DNA from: Microcoleus sp. FACHB-672
GTDB lineage: Bacteria; Cyanobacteriota; Cyanobacteriia; Cyanobacteriales; Oscillatoriaceae
Assembly (NCBI RefSeq): GCF_014695725.1
Contig: NZ_JACJOU010000022.1
Coordinates: forward strand, 186,001-250,000
Direction of reading: 5' to 3'
DNA: 64,000 bases
In this document: piece by piece, positions 27,801 through 36,633 of the stretch
How the letters are laid out: each line of letters begins with the position of its first letter
Position numbering within the stretch: position 1 is the first letter of the stretch
Notes under the pieces: generated by a model
Seen by the model: only the letters and a program-made list of their open reading frames with translations
Told to the model about the DNA's origin: nothing
Databases searched by the model: none
Position numbers and translations under genes: made by a program

Positions 27801-27907
27801 CAAGTGCTGAGTGCTGAGTCAATTAGAGAGTGCTTTTAGTAGTGAAGGAGTGATTAACGCCTACTTGTATCTATTCCAATGCTGAGTTCTCAGTCAATTC
27901 GGGAGTG
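27801..27907 (+). repeat. Two direct repeats of TGCTGAGT type
   Basis: CAAGTGCTGAGTGCTGAGTC (from 27801, continuing to 27832) and CCAATGCTGAGTTCTCAGTC (from 27876, to 27907) share the frame TGCTGAGT.CT.AGTCAATT..G and end in GAGTG. They are about 75 bases apart. Confidence 0.5.
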
Positions 27908-28057
27908 TTATTTTCCATCACCGACTACAACCCAAAATCTCCAAATCCCCGCGCTGCCGGCTCAAACCCAGTGATCAATAGACAAAGCAGACAAACACGC
28001 CGGCATCGGCAGTCTCAATCTCTGGGTAACCAATGGCACAACCAAAACCCGGACAGT

Positions 28058-28108
28058 GCCTATATATATAGAAAGACTGAATAGCGCCTATATATAGAAA
28101 GACTGAAT
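28058..28108 (+). repeat. Two tandem TATATAGAAAGACTGAAT repeats
   Basis: GCCTATATATATAGAAAGAC (28058-28082 with TGAAT) and the same unit one TA shorter at 28086-28108, separated by three bases. Their function is unknown. Confidence 0.6.
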
Positions 28109-28268
28109 TAAGAAACACGCCACACAACCGCAATTCCCCGCCTCTTGCTGCGGCATAGTAGCCGGGGAAATTGCCCCAACGTCTGATTTTTCTAACGGGT
28201 ACATCGATCTCAAACCTCAACACGGTTGTGTGTGGGGTCATCCAGTTGTCAACCGCAGGGAGTGATTC

Positions 28269-28544
28269 ATGCCAGACTTAATTCCTGAACAGCAATCTCA
28301 GCTTAACGGTCATTACCCGCAAGCCGCATCGCCTGATCTGCAACGAACCCAAGTACAAACCCCTGATGAAAATCTGGTTATTGAAGATGACACAAACTCA
28401 GATTATTTAGAACCGCACGGTATGAATTCGCTGGAGAAATTCGTTTTAGTGATTGCGCTCATTTTGCTATTCGTTGCCACAGTCAACGCCGGCATTGCGA
28501 TTTATCGCATTGAACATCAAAACCAGCAAGAACTCCAGCAATAA
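28269..28544 (+). CDS. Small single-pass membrane protein, hypothetical
   Basis: A 91-residue product with a Gln/Pro/Asp-rich N-terminal half and one clear membrane helix at about 57-78 (FVLVIALILLFVATVNAGIA), then a short Gln-rich tail. ATG 28269 follows GGGAGTGATTC, a plausible ribosome site. No family is recognised. It lies downstream of the repeat-bearing spacer and convergent with a CHAT gene remnant. Confidence 0.5.
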   Translation: MPDLIPEQQSQLNGHYPQAASPDLQRTQVQTPDENLVIEDDTNSDYLEPHGMNSLEKFVLVIALILLFVATVNAGIAIYRIEHQNQQELQQ

Positions 28545-28567
28545 AATTCCCCAGATTAAATAACGAT

Positions 28568-29005
28568 TTACCAAGGACTGCCTACGATTGTAAAAGCCGC
28601 CCAGTAATAAGGATGAGATAAATTCGCATCACCCACCTTAGACAGTTCAGCCGGCAGAGGCACCCCTGAAGCCAAACCGGGAACGCGTAATTGAGCATTT
28701 TCTAAAAGAATCTCACCGTTCAGCATGGCAATTTGTGCCTGTCTCAGCGCCTCAGCTTTCAGCAGGACTTGATCCACTTGCCGGTAAAACTCAAGCATCA
28801 ACGCCAAGCTGCCAAGATCACTCACGTACCACAGACTCGCCACAGCCGTTTTCACTCCACTTTGCACCGCCAAGTCGGCAAAACCCAACTCTGCCTGCTC
28901 ATCTCCCAACGCAGTCCGACAAGCTCTCAGCACCAGTAAATCTTCCTGGGAACCATTCAATTTCAACTGTCGCAGCTCAAGCAGAGAATATCCTTAGATA
29001 GCCCG
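28568..29005 (-). pseudogene. Remnant of a TPR-CHAT protease gene (C-terminal part only)
   Basis: About 140 codons encode the C-terminal piece of a CHAT domain: LRACRTALGDEQAELGFADL with the catalytic-Cys motif (normally LSACRTALGD), VASLWYVSDLGSLALM, and HPYYWAAFTIVGSPW at the end. The frame opens just after a stop at about 29003 (GYSLLELRQLKLNG). The catalytic-His half and all TPRs are missing. A TTG at 28966 is the only start-like codon, so this is a decayed gene rather than a small protein. It is a different CHAT lineage from 8842-11562. Confidence 0.72.
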
Positions 29006-29276
29006 CTTTGATCGCCCTCGCCATTTACCGTATACTAAACGTTAAATCGACGAATTTTAAGCGACTAATCCGAAATTGTACTTCTAATCCGTAGCGTTGA
29101 AGTTTTGGCTTAGCAAAAAAACATTTCACAAAATTGCCTCTATTAGCACACTAAATCCATGCGTGAACAGGGGGGTATCTCATGCTTGTAAATATATATG
29201 GGGATTTAATTAAAAGATCCGGATAGTAATAACTTGTGTTAGAAGGGACTGAGAGTTTTTGAGAGGTTATTAAACA

Positions 29277-30860
29277 ATGGTCAGGGATGTACGGTCTTAC
29301 GATATTATCGGTTATGGCGATGAAGTTCCAGGCGTTCTAGCTTTGGTAGCGGCTGCTAGGGAATATCGTCGTAGAACGAATCGGTATCCGCGAGTTCTGT
29401 TAATGTCAAAAGGCAGCTTACAAGAGGGGATTGGGGGTCATTTAGTTAGAGGGGGGCTTGCTTATTTAGATAGAAGTCAGGTTAGCAGAGAACTGCAAAA
29501 ATCTTTAGGTCTAGATACCTTTGGTTCACCGCCGACACTCTATAGAGAATTCTTGCAAAGATCCGGTGTAATAGGAATTGGGCTTGACCCCCGTAAAGCG
29601 AATGCAGCACTTAAAGAAATGCTGTTACAAGCTGGGGTCGATCTGCTCAGTAAAGTAGAAATTCAGGCAGTCAGTAAAGAAGGTCAAAAGATAGCAAGTA
29701 TAACGACCTCTAGGGGGACGATCTATTCCGCAAAACAATTCATTGATGCAACAGTTAATGCGGAATTAGCGCAAGTTGCCGGCGTGAAAAAACTGAAAGG
29801 ATTTCAAACCTTTGGGTTGCCTGAATCTGAACTTCCAGTTAGCCTAGTTTTTGAAACGCAAGGACTCAGTGTCAGACGGCTAAAAGAACTCGATTATACC
29901 TATCTCAAACGCTTCACCAATCTTGGCGATACCCAGGCTCAAAAATATCTGCTGCACGCTGCCGGCATGAATGCCAAGCTAGCAGAACAACTAAGGTTGG
30001 AAATGATAGAGCCTAGGGGTAATCTTAGAACACTTTGGGGGGGTCATGATTATATCGATGTGCGTTCGCCGGCGCTCTCTATAGCCTATCATTCATTCAG
30101 AGGAACGAAGCTGTCTTTTAGTGAGACAGGGATTATTTTAGATGAGGGAAATATAGCTATCCTTCCCGGTGAAAGACTGTCTTGGAATGCGCTTTTATTT
30201 GCCGTCACCGGCAGTGAAGCAGAAAGCTTAGCCAGAAGTGGCGGTAAACCTACGCCTAAAATGCTAGAAGAAATGTCTTTTGTCGCAACTTGGCTGAAGA
30301 GTTTGGGCGCGACTTCTGTCACTTCTGCCTCAGAACTTTATATCAGACACGCTGGCAATGTCACGGGAGTTGTAGAACCGCTAACCGGCGCAAAAATGCT
30401 CATGGGTGGCGTTCCAGAAAGTGAAGCTTTGGCGTCCTTTGCTTATCACTTTGATGTGCGCGGCGGCATTAAAGGAATGGGTGAGAAAGCCAAATCTCAA
30501 GGGTGGATGAATAGCCTCAGCTTTAAGCCTCCCGTGTTTAATGTTGGCATCCGGCACGCATTAATTAAAAATGTTCCTAATCTTGCCGTTGTCAGTCCGG
30601 GTTCTGGGTTTGAAGGGTTTTCTTCTTCTGCCGGCAGAATTGTTGAATTTAATGCCGCAGTCGGTCAAGGAGTGGGAATTGCGGCGATTAATGCCCTCCT
30701 CACGGGTAAAAACATGGCAGATGTGTCTAACCGAGAAGTCAGGCAAGTATTGGCTGAAACAGGCCAACTTCCTCGAATTTATGGCAGAGCACATCCTCAG
30801 GATGGATTCCTATTAGCGCAATTTGAATCGCTCGTGACAGGCGGCGCTGTTGTTGCCTAA
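29277..30860 (+). CDS. FAD-dependent oxidoreductase (FAD_oxidored family)
   Basis: A 527-residue protein. The N-terminus (YDIIGYGDEVPGVLALVAAA) looks like an FAD/Rossmann strand-loop-helix with an altered Gly motif. IGGHLVRGGLAYLDRS, the strand QFIDATVNAELAQVAGV, and the C-terminal NLAVVSPGSGFEGFSSSAGR segment (second FAD contact) support the PF12831-type family. The substrate is unknown. ATG 29277 follows GAGAGG. An 18-bp hairpin at 30874-30918 closes the gene. No obvious operon partner is present. Confidence 0.75.
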   Translation: MVRDVRSYDIIGYGDEVPGVLALVAAAREYRRRTNRYPRVLLMSKGSLQEGIGGHLVRGGLAYLDRSQVSRELQKSLGLDTFGSPPTLYREFLQRSGVIGIGLDPRKANAALKEMLLQAGVDLLSKVEIQAVSKEGQKIASITTSRGTIYSAKQFIDATVNAELAQVAGVKKLKGFQTFGLPESELPVSLVFETQGLSVRRLKELDYTYLKRFTNLGDTQAQKYLLHAAGMNAKLAEQLRLEMIEPRGNLRTLWGGHDYIDVRSPALSIAYHSFRGTKLSFSETGIILDEGNIAILPGERLSWNALLFAVTGSEAESLARSGGKPTPKMLEEMSFVATWLKSLGATSVTSASELYIRHAGNVTGVVEPLTGAKMLMGGVPESEALASFAYHFDVRGGIKGMGEKAKSQGWMNSLSFKPPVFNVGIRHALIKNVPNLAVVSPGSGFEGFSSSAGRIVEFNAAVGQGVGIAAINALLTGKNMADVSNREVRQVLAETGQLPRIYGRAHPQDGFLLAQFESLVTGGAVVA

Positions 30861-30873
30861 TTTAATGCCGATT

Positions 30874-30918
30874 TCTCGTATCCTAGGGGCGTTTTTATAT
30901 CGCCCCTAGGATACGAGA
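30874..30918. terminator. Long perfect hairpin between convergent genes
   Basis: Arms TCTCGTATCCTAGGGGCG (30874-30891) and CGCCCCTAGGATACGAGA (30901-30918) are perfectly complementary (18 bp) around TTTTTATAT. It is placed to act as a bidirectional terminator 14 bases after the oxidoreductase stop and 20 bases after the stop of the convergent SLH gene. Confidence 0.75.
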
Positions 30919-30937
30919 GAAACCAAAAACTCAAAAC

Positions 30938-32782
30938 TTAAGCTGCCGGCTTGCCACTTCCGACCATAGTAGGACGCTGCACCGGCGTTCGGAACAACCG
31001 TTTAAAAGCCGCCTCACGTTGAGCCGGTTTTTCTTTTGCCCAACTAGACAAACTTTCGTAGAAAAAGAACGACACCCCAGCTAACCCGCGCTCGCGAACA
31101 GCCTTCACTTGAGCTTGAATTTGTTCAAGGGGAATTGCGCGGCCTTTAAGACCTGTTAAAATGCCAATTCCTACAGGTACATGAGTATTGGCAAGCTGAA
31201 TTTCTTCCCGATCTAACTCAGCAATAAATCGGTCGAGTTCGTTTCGATAGACTTGTACAACAATTTCTTCGACGAATCCCTTTCTTTCCCAAGTAAACCA
31301 GTCTTGTAAATGAGCCGGTAAAGCGTAATGCAAAGGATTGGGAGACACAGAAACAATACAATTTGGTTTCCGGGCTTTTACAGCTTGAAAAACTTGCCCC
31401 ATAAAATCATTGATTTTATCAGCACGCCAGCGTACCCAGAAAGTTTCTTTAGGGTCAGTCGAAGGATCTTGACCAATTTCTTTTTTGTACATCTCAACCG
31501 TATAAGCATCGTAGCCAAATTCATTGGGCAACCCAAAATGGTCATCGAGTTGAATTCCGTCTACGTCGTAATTGGTGACAATTTCCGCAACTAAATCGAT
31601 GATAAATTTCTGAACTTCTGGGTGAAAAGGATTCAACCAAACCCGCTGATGTATGCCTTCTTTCCAAGTCTTGGAACCGTCACGTCGGCTCGTTAACCAA
31701 TCAGGATGGCGTTTAGCTAATTCAGAATCTGCCGGTGCCATAAACCCAAATTCAAACCAAGGCATAACTGTTAATTTTTTTTGATGCCCTAGTTCGATAA
31801 CTTCCTTGAGCATATCTCGTTTTTCCACCTCCCAACTTGGGTCAAGAGATGCCTCTAAAGGCGTCACTAACCTCATGGAACTTCCGGTGGCTTTTTCTGC
31901 AACCTTGCTAGGATAAAGCGTATAACCCCAATTCCAAACTACTGGATAAATTGTGTTAAAATTCAGCTCAGCAAGACGTTGCACCGCTTTGGAAAGGTTT
32001 GCACGAGAAAATAGAACTTCACTGTCAATATTCGTCAGCCAAACCCCTCGAATTTCTCCATTTCTATTACTTGAACTGCCTCCAGCAGGAGTGGCTGGAA
32101 TTGGCCTACCGGCCTGCGCGATATACTGCGAAGGAACTCCTCCTGAAATTCCCAGCGCTTGACATAAAAAACTTGCCACATCAGCTCGGCTTGCTAGCTG
32201 ATTAGGGTTAAGTTTTTTAACATCAGGATAGTTGACAACAAGCTGTTTTTCTGTTGCAGAAGCAATGGCGGTTTTGGCATAGTCAGGAATTGCCGCAGCA
32301 TCAGAAAACGCTGCCTGCAAAGTGTCAGATGCAGACCGAGCCGGCGCATATTTTAAGCCACTTGCTAGAGCGACTAAAGCTTGAACGCGGGGAATATTTT
32401 CAGCCGGCTTAAAAATCTGACCCGGATAACCGGAAAGAAAGCCGGTTTTGTAAGCACTGCGAATCGCACTGGCAGCCCAATGATTTGCCGGCACATCCAC
32501 AAATTCAGAGCCGGTTCTGACAGCCGCTGCATTATGATAAACCGTGTCAACCATTGCTGCAAACTCAGCCCTGTTTACAGGTGCATCTGGCTTAAAACTG
32601 CCATCGGGATAACCATTAATCACCCGCTTTTGTGACAATTGTTCAATACACGGTTGTGCCCAATGCCCCTGAACATCTTTTAACCTTGATTGAGCAGATG
32701 CAGGAATTTGCGCTCCCGCAACTGTGACAAACAAAGCCAGCAAAAATGCAAATCCAAACCACCCTTTCCGAAAGTTAAACAT
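30938..32782 (-). CDS. SLH-domain envelope protein with glycoside hydrolase-like (GHL10) domain
   Basis: A 614-residue exported protein: signal peptide (1-30, ending near SAQS), then three S-layer homology motifs (about 33-80, 93-145, 157-210; VINGYPDGSFKPDAPVNRAE is typical). A short linker follows, then a GHL10/DUF187 TIM-barrel-like domain from about 240 (EIRGVWLTNIDSEVLFS, WFEFGFMAP, DGIQLDDHFG). The SLH part should anchor it to peptidoglycan-linked polymer or the outer membrane. Enzymatic activity of GHL10 proteins is poorly known. A paralogous SLH module is fused to WD40 repeats in the next gene upstream. Confidence 0.88.
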   Translation of the reverse strand: MFNFRKGWFGFAFLLALFVTVAGAQIPASAQSRLKDVQGHWAQPCIEQLSQKRVINGYPDGSFKPDAPVNRAEFAAMVDTVYHNAAAVRTGSEFVDVPANHWAASAIRSAYKTGFLSGYPGQIFKPAENIPRVQALVALASGLKYAPARSASDTLQAAFSDAAAIPDYAKTAIASATEKQLVVNYPDVKKLNPNQLASRADVASFLCQALGISGGVPSQYIAQAGRPIPATPAGGSSSNRNGEIRGVWLTNIDSEVLFSRANLSKAVQRLAELNFNTIYPVVWNWGYTLYPSKVAEKATGSSMRLVTPLEASLDPSWEVEKRDMLKEVIELGHQKKLTVMPWFEFGFMAPADSELAKRHPDWLTSRRDGSKTWKEGIHQRVWLNPFHPEVQKFIIDLVAEIVTNYDVDGIQLDDHFGLPNEFGYDAYTVEMYKKEIGQDPSTDPKETFWVRWRADKINDFMGQVFQAVKARKPNCIVSVSPNPLHYALPAHLQDWFTWERKGFVEEIVVQVYRNELDRFIAELDREEIQLANTHVPVGIGILTGLKGRAIPLEQIQAQVKAVRERGLAGVSFFFYESLSSWAKEKPAQREAAFKRLFRTPVQRPTMVGSGKPAA

Positions 32783-32953
32783 CGTGTTAATTGCAAACTC
32801 CTCTCGTTAATATCCCAAATTTCTGGTTAAGCTCACCACTTTTTCAATGTAGTCGTCAGGGCGAAGCATTCGGGTTAATAATCTTTATTTAATTCGAGCC
32901 ATTATAGATTGATCCGAATGCTATGCCCTATTGGGCACACTGCGCTATCGCCT

Positions 32954-34678
32954 CTAACGCCAAACTTGAACGCCTCTACCTGACAATGTACTGGCAAAAA
33001 CCTCACCGTTCGGGCTAAACGCAAATGGCCCTCCACCCGGTTCAATGGTTTGTAGAACTCGCCCCGTTGCCAAACTCCACAAAACTGCCTGATTTCTACC
33101 GGCACCACCAGGCGGTTGAAGATAAACATAACCCGCGAGGATCTGCCCATCTGGACTCAACTGGGAAACCCAAGCACGTTGGTAAGCCGGCTCGTTACTC
33201 AAAGGAATCACCCGACCGGCCTTTAAATCCCACATTCTTAACGCTTGAACACTCTTTGGATCTTCAGCTTGGGCAAGACAGTCATAACCGCAAGTGCTGG
33301 CGAGGGTTTGGCCACCGGCAACAAAGGCAAGCGTTCCCACCGCCCCTCCATTATCTAACGTGCGAAGCGCTTGGCCGGTTCCGAGATTCCATACTTTAAT
33401 GGTTTTATCTTGACTGCCACTAGCAACGGTTTTACCATCTGGCGATATCTTCACCGCCGTTACTGTGCCTGAATGCCCCGTTAAGGTGCGGAGGAGTTGG
33501 CCGGTTTGCAAGTTCCATAGTTTGACGGTTTTATCGGAACTGCCGCTAGCAAGGGTTTTGCCATCCGCACTAAAAGCGATTGTCCGAACCGCGTAGGTGT
33601 GTCCGGTGAGGGTAGACACTTCTGCGCCGGTTTGTACGTTCCAGATTTTAATCGTTTTGTTAGACAAGCCGGCAGCGACAGTCTTCCCATCTGGACTGAA
33701 GGCAATTGACCAAATAATATCGCCGGTTAAGCCTGCTTCAGGCTCCTGGGAGGAAGCTTCAAAAGAGTGACCGGCTCTCCCTTTAAACAAGGTACGCACC
33801 AACTGGCCGGTTTGCAAATCCCAGAGGGAAAGGGTACTCTCATTGCCGCCACCGGCTCGCTCCTGGTTGTGGCTACCAATGGCCAAAATTTGGTTATCGG
33901 GACTAATAGCCAGTGAGGTTATTGCCGTGTACAGATTGTTGGAGATCGCGCTATCCAAGGGCAGTGTGTGTACCAGTTTCGCTTGCTCCCACGCTTTCCC
34001 TGCCTCTGTTGTAGTTGCCTGGGCAATATACTGTGCCGGCAGTGTAGACGGGGAGTTGCCGGCTAAAGCTTGGCACAAAAACGTTGCCACATCTGCGCGA
34101 GTGGCTTGCTGGTTTGGCTTCAGTGAGCGCACACTGGGATAATTCACTGCTAGACGCTTCTCAGTGGCAGCAGCGACAGCATTTAAAGCATAGTTTGGGA
34201 TGTCTGCGCTATCTTCAAACGTTGCATTTAAGGTGAGAGGGGCAAACCGGCTTGGCTGATATTTCAATCCATTTGCCAGTGCGACTAACACTTGCACGCG
34301 AGGAATATTTTGGTTGGGATTAAATACTTGATTGGGATAACCAGAAAGAAAGCCGGTTCGATACGCTTGGCGAATTGCAGAGTAAGCCCAGTTACTTGAA
34401 CTGACATCGTTAAAGGAACTGGCATCGCGCACCGGCGCAGTATTTGAGTATGCCTTATTAATCAAAGCAGCAAACTCGGCTCTCGTCACCGGCGCATTGG
34501 GGCGAAAGCTGCCATCAGGGTAGCCGGCAATTACCTGCTGAGTTGTTAGCTGTTCAATACAAGGTTTTGCCCAGTGATTTTGGATGTCTGCAAATTTGGT
34601 TTGAGCGGATGTGGGGACACTCATCAGTGCCGGCGTGACGCTCAAGGTTAGGAGAAAAGCCGATTTACTCAACTTCAT
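32954..34678 (-). CDS. SLH-domain protein with seven-blade WD40 propeller
   Basis: The ATG at 34678 gives a good signal peptide (MKLSKSAFLLTLSVTPALMS), so it is preferred over an in-frame start 45 bases upstream. Three SLH motifs at about 28-205 are near-copies of those in the neighbouring GHL10 protein. WD40 repeats follow from about 225 to the end; I count seven blades, with classic ones such as FSADGKTLASGSSDKTVKLW. SLH plus WD40 implies an exported envelope protein with a protein-binding propeller, unusual because most WD40 proteins of cyanobacteria are cytoplasmic. The ligand is unknown. Confidence 0.88.
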   Translation of the reverse strand: MKLSKSAFLLTLSVTPALMSVPTSAQTKFADIQNHWAKPCIEQLTTQQVIAGYPDGSFRPNAPVTRAEFAALINKAYSNTAPVRDASSFNDVSSSNWAYSAIRQAYRTGFLSGYPNQVFNPNQNIPRVQVLVALANGLKYQPSRFAPLTLNATFEDSADIPNYALNAVAAATEKRLAVNYPSVRSLKPNQQATRADVATFLCQALAGNSPSTLPAQYIAQATTTEAGKAWEQAKLVHTLPLDSAISNNLYTAITSLAISPDNQILAIGSHNQERAGGGNESTLSLWDLQTGQLVRTLFKGRAGHSFEASSQEPEAGLTGDIIWSIAFSPDGKTVAAGLSNKTIKIWNVQTGAEVSTLTGHTYAVRTIAFSADGKTLASGSSDKTVKLWNLQTGQLLRTLTGHSGTVTAVKISPDGKTVASGSQDKTIKVWNLGTGQALRTLDNGGAVGTLAFVAGGQTLASTCGYDCLAQAEDPKSVQALRMWDLKAGRVIPLSNEPAYQRAWVSQLSPDGQILAGYVYLQPPGGAGRNQAVLWSLATGRVLQTIEPGGGPFAFSPNGEVFASTLSGRGVQVWR

Positions 34679-34816
34679 AAATAGTGTTGTGCGAAATCGA
34701 ATGCAACGGTTTTGTATCATCAATAACGGCTTGTGTTTAAAGCCGGCTGTTAGGAGGTTGTTAAGATAGCAACTATTTTCCGCAGCTTTTACCCAATACC
34801 CGGTAATAAAGCAGTT

Positions 34817-35308
34817 ATGTCTTCACCGCAAACAATCAGAACGATTCCTTGGTTGTGGCTCATAGGAGTGTTCCTAATTTACACCCTGATAGGTCGGTTT
34901 ACAGCTTCGCATTGGGCAGTTACTTTGGCTTGGAGTTGGAGTTTATCTTGGGCTGTAATGGCGACTTGGGCTGCGAGTTTGGCATTAGCTTGGACTTCGA
35001 TGTGGGCTTCGGCTCTCGTGTCGAGAGGGGTTTGGTTTTTGGTTTTTGCTGTGCTTTCGGCTTTGTTTTGGTTTGGAATTGGGATTTTGTCTTTGACGGG
35101 ATTCTATTTTATAGACTACCTTTGGCCTTTGATTACAATTTGGATGTTATTTTGGGTGTTTGCTGCGGCTTGGGCTGTTGCTGCGGCAGGAAAAGATTTA
35201 AGGCAGTTCTTTAGCAAGGTTCACACGTTTCTCATTTTGGCCGGCACGTCTTGGTTAGGGTTGCTTTTGGGAGGTTTCTTGCGAACTTTATTTAGTGGAT
35301 ATCGATAA
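34817..35308 (+). CDS. Trp/Ala-rich integral membrane protein, unknown
   Basis: A 163-residue, very hydrophobic protein with about four or five membrane segments and many Trp residues (LAWSWSLSWAVMATWAASLA, ITIWMLFWVFAAAWAVAA). No family is recognised. ATG 34817 follows GGTAATAAAGCAG. It is divergent from the SLH-WD40 gene with a 138-base spacer. The codon pattern is clean and the frame ends naturally, so it is probably real. Confidence 0.6.
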   Translation: MSSPQTIRTIPWLWLIGVFLIYTLIGRFTASHWAVTLAWSWSLSWAVMATWAASLALAWTSMWASALVSRGVWFLVFAVLSALFWFGIGILSLTGFYFIDYLWPLITIWMLFWVFAAAWAVAAAGKDLRQFFSKVHTFLILAGTSWLGLLLGGFLRTLFSGYR

Positions 35309-35335
35309 TTTGGAATCAGAAGAGTTGGATTTTTT

Positions 35336-35413
35336 TAACCGCAGATAAACGCAGATGTTAGCGAATATCTGCTGTTAGGTAGCAGATGAGCGCAGATAGT
35401 TTATCTGTGGTTA
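35336..35413. repeat. Dispersed GCAGATAAACGCAGAT-type repeat, copy 4, long hairpin
   Basis: TTAACCGCAGATAAACGCAG (from 35335) is answered by AGTTTATCTGTGGTTAA (to 35414), giving an imperfect inverted repeat over about 75 bases with internal GCAGAT words. It lies after the membrane-protein gene and before the convergent GUN4-domain gene. Confidence 0.6.
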
Positions 35414-35461
35414 ATAGAATTATCTTGGATGGGATTTTGCAAGAGTTTCTGTGATGCCGGC

Positions 35462-36538
35462 TTAAAGTTTACATAATTCTGCAAACTGTGGAAATTCTTT
35501 CCCTCTTACCCAACCGATGGTTACTGGAAGATGTCCAATCGGCGGGTTTTTAAAGTTGGGTTGCATTCCGTCTTTATATTCCAACTTTTGGCTTTGCCGA
35601 TTGAGTTCTTTATCAACCAGTCTTTTAAATTTTTGCCCTTTTAGATTTCCCCAGCCAACGTTGCTGTACATTCTTTGCCAATCTTGTCCCTGCTTTTTAT
35701 AAATAATTTGCTGAGCGCTAAAGCCTAATTTTTTATCACTGGCTTCTCTCCACGCCTTATCGATTTTTCTTAATTCAGCGCAAGGTAAACTTTCGATTTC
35801 TGTATAATCTAGATAACCCCGTGATTGCGATTTTCCTCCACCTAGCTTCAGAACCAATTCATACGTTTCTCGATCTGCTGCTTTCCATTTTTTTTGCCGT
35901 AAAGAGTTTTTAAGGTTAGTTAGGTTTAAAACTGGCTTTATCGGCTTTAGCTTTGGAGCATCTGGCATATTAACAGACATAGAATCTGCGGCAACAATGA
36001 CTCTGGTAGGATGTTCAGTTAAAGATTTGAGAGCCGGCGATAAAATGATTGTAAAAATTAAACATCCCAAAATTGTGGCCAATCCGAGCCGTTTCCATTT
36101 ATAATTTCCTAGCTTCGACTTTTTAATCGTTGCTCTGTTAGCCACAAATTCAGGTTGATAAAAATTACTTTTGTCCTGAATAAAAGTTTCTGAAGGTTTT
36201 ACCTGTTTTGGAACTGCCGGCTCGAAAGACTGCGAGTTTAATTCGGTATAATTGCCGGTGAAACCTGCGTCTGTCCTGTTTTTTGAAAAACCTTCTTGAG
36301 CTGGGAGAGTTGCAGGAATTGCTGCCGACACTTCGCTAGATAATTCTGAAGAATCGACATTTAATTGTTTAAGTTTTTCAGCTTTAATTTGCTCTTCTAA
36401 AAGGGATTGTTTTCTCACCTCATTTTGAATCAACTTATTCAAAAGGACTCTGAAATAAGTTACTCCAATTGTTCCCACCATTAAACCTAGAAGGGCTAGG
36501 GCTAAGTAAACGAAGATAGCATTCCCTGAAAAGTCCAT
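35462..36538 (-). CDS. Membrane-anchored GUN4-domain protein paired with a caspase-NTPase
   Basis: A 358-residue protein. TM1 is at about 6-30, a charged region follows, TM2 is at about 151-172, and a GUN4 domain occupies about 205-355 (WKAADRETYELVLKLGG, SLPCAELRKIDKAWREASD, FSAQQIIYKK, GHLPVTIGWVRGKE). The stand-alone Gun4 protein binds porphyrins and activates Mg-chelatase. Membrane-linked GUN4 domains next to caspase or kinase genes are probably sensors or effectors with another ligand. It follows the caspase-nSTAND1 gene by 95 bases on the same strand, so the two likely form one signalling unit. It is unlikely to be the chelatase Gun4. Confidence 0.85.
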   Translation of the reverse strand: MDFSGNAIFVYLALALLGLMVGTIGVTYFRVLLNKLIQNEVRKQSLLEEQIKAEKLKQLNVDSSELSSEVSAAIPATLPAQEGFSKNRTDAGFTGNYTELNSQSFEPAVPKQVKPSETFIQDKSNFYQPEFVANRATIKKSKLGNYKWKRLGLATILGCLIFTIILSPALKSLTEHPTRVIVAADSMSVNMPDAPKLKPIKPVLNLTNLKNSLRQKKWKAADRETYELVLKLGGGKSQSRGYLDYTEIESLPCAELRKIDKAWREASDKKLGFSAQQIIYKKQGQDWQRMYSNVGWGNLKGQKFKRLVDKELNRQSQKLEYKDGMQPNFKNPPIGHLPVTIGWVRGKEFPQFAELCKL

Positions 36539-36633
36539 AATTTCCCCGTTTAATAGATTTTACAAAAAAGACAGTTACTATTCCGTTTCAATTAAAGCAA
36601 AAAAGGAGACTGTAAAAGTTTTTAGCCGGCAAC

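Larger units (their letters stand above)
27328..28268. other. Long spacer upstream of ndhF3 with short repeats
   Basis: About 940 bases. The ndhF3-proximal part is AT-rich and contains the candidate LysR-type dyad TTAAT (27415-27419) and ATTAA (27444-27448), which may be part of the promoter. Direct repeats follow: a TGCTGAGT...GTCAATT unit at 27801-27832 and 27876-27907, and GCCTATATATAGAAAGACTG units at 28058-28082 and 28086-28108. The open frame on the minus strand at 27975-28241 runs through these repeats and is not credible. Confidence 0.45.

Noticed and set aside
27975-28241. Minus-strand open frame of 88 codons
   Set aside because: It runs through the TATATAGAAAGACTG repeats, has no recognisable fold or ribosome site and is unlikely to be coding.
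35462-36538. The chelatase-activating Gun4 partner of ChlI
   Set aside because: It has two membrane helices and is linked to a caspase gene, unlike the stand-alone soluble Gun4.
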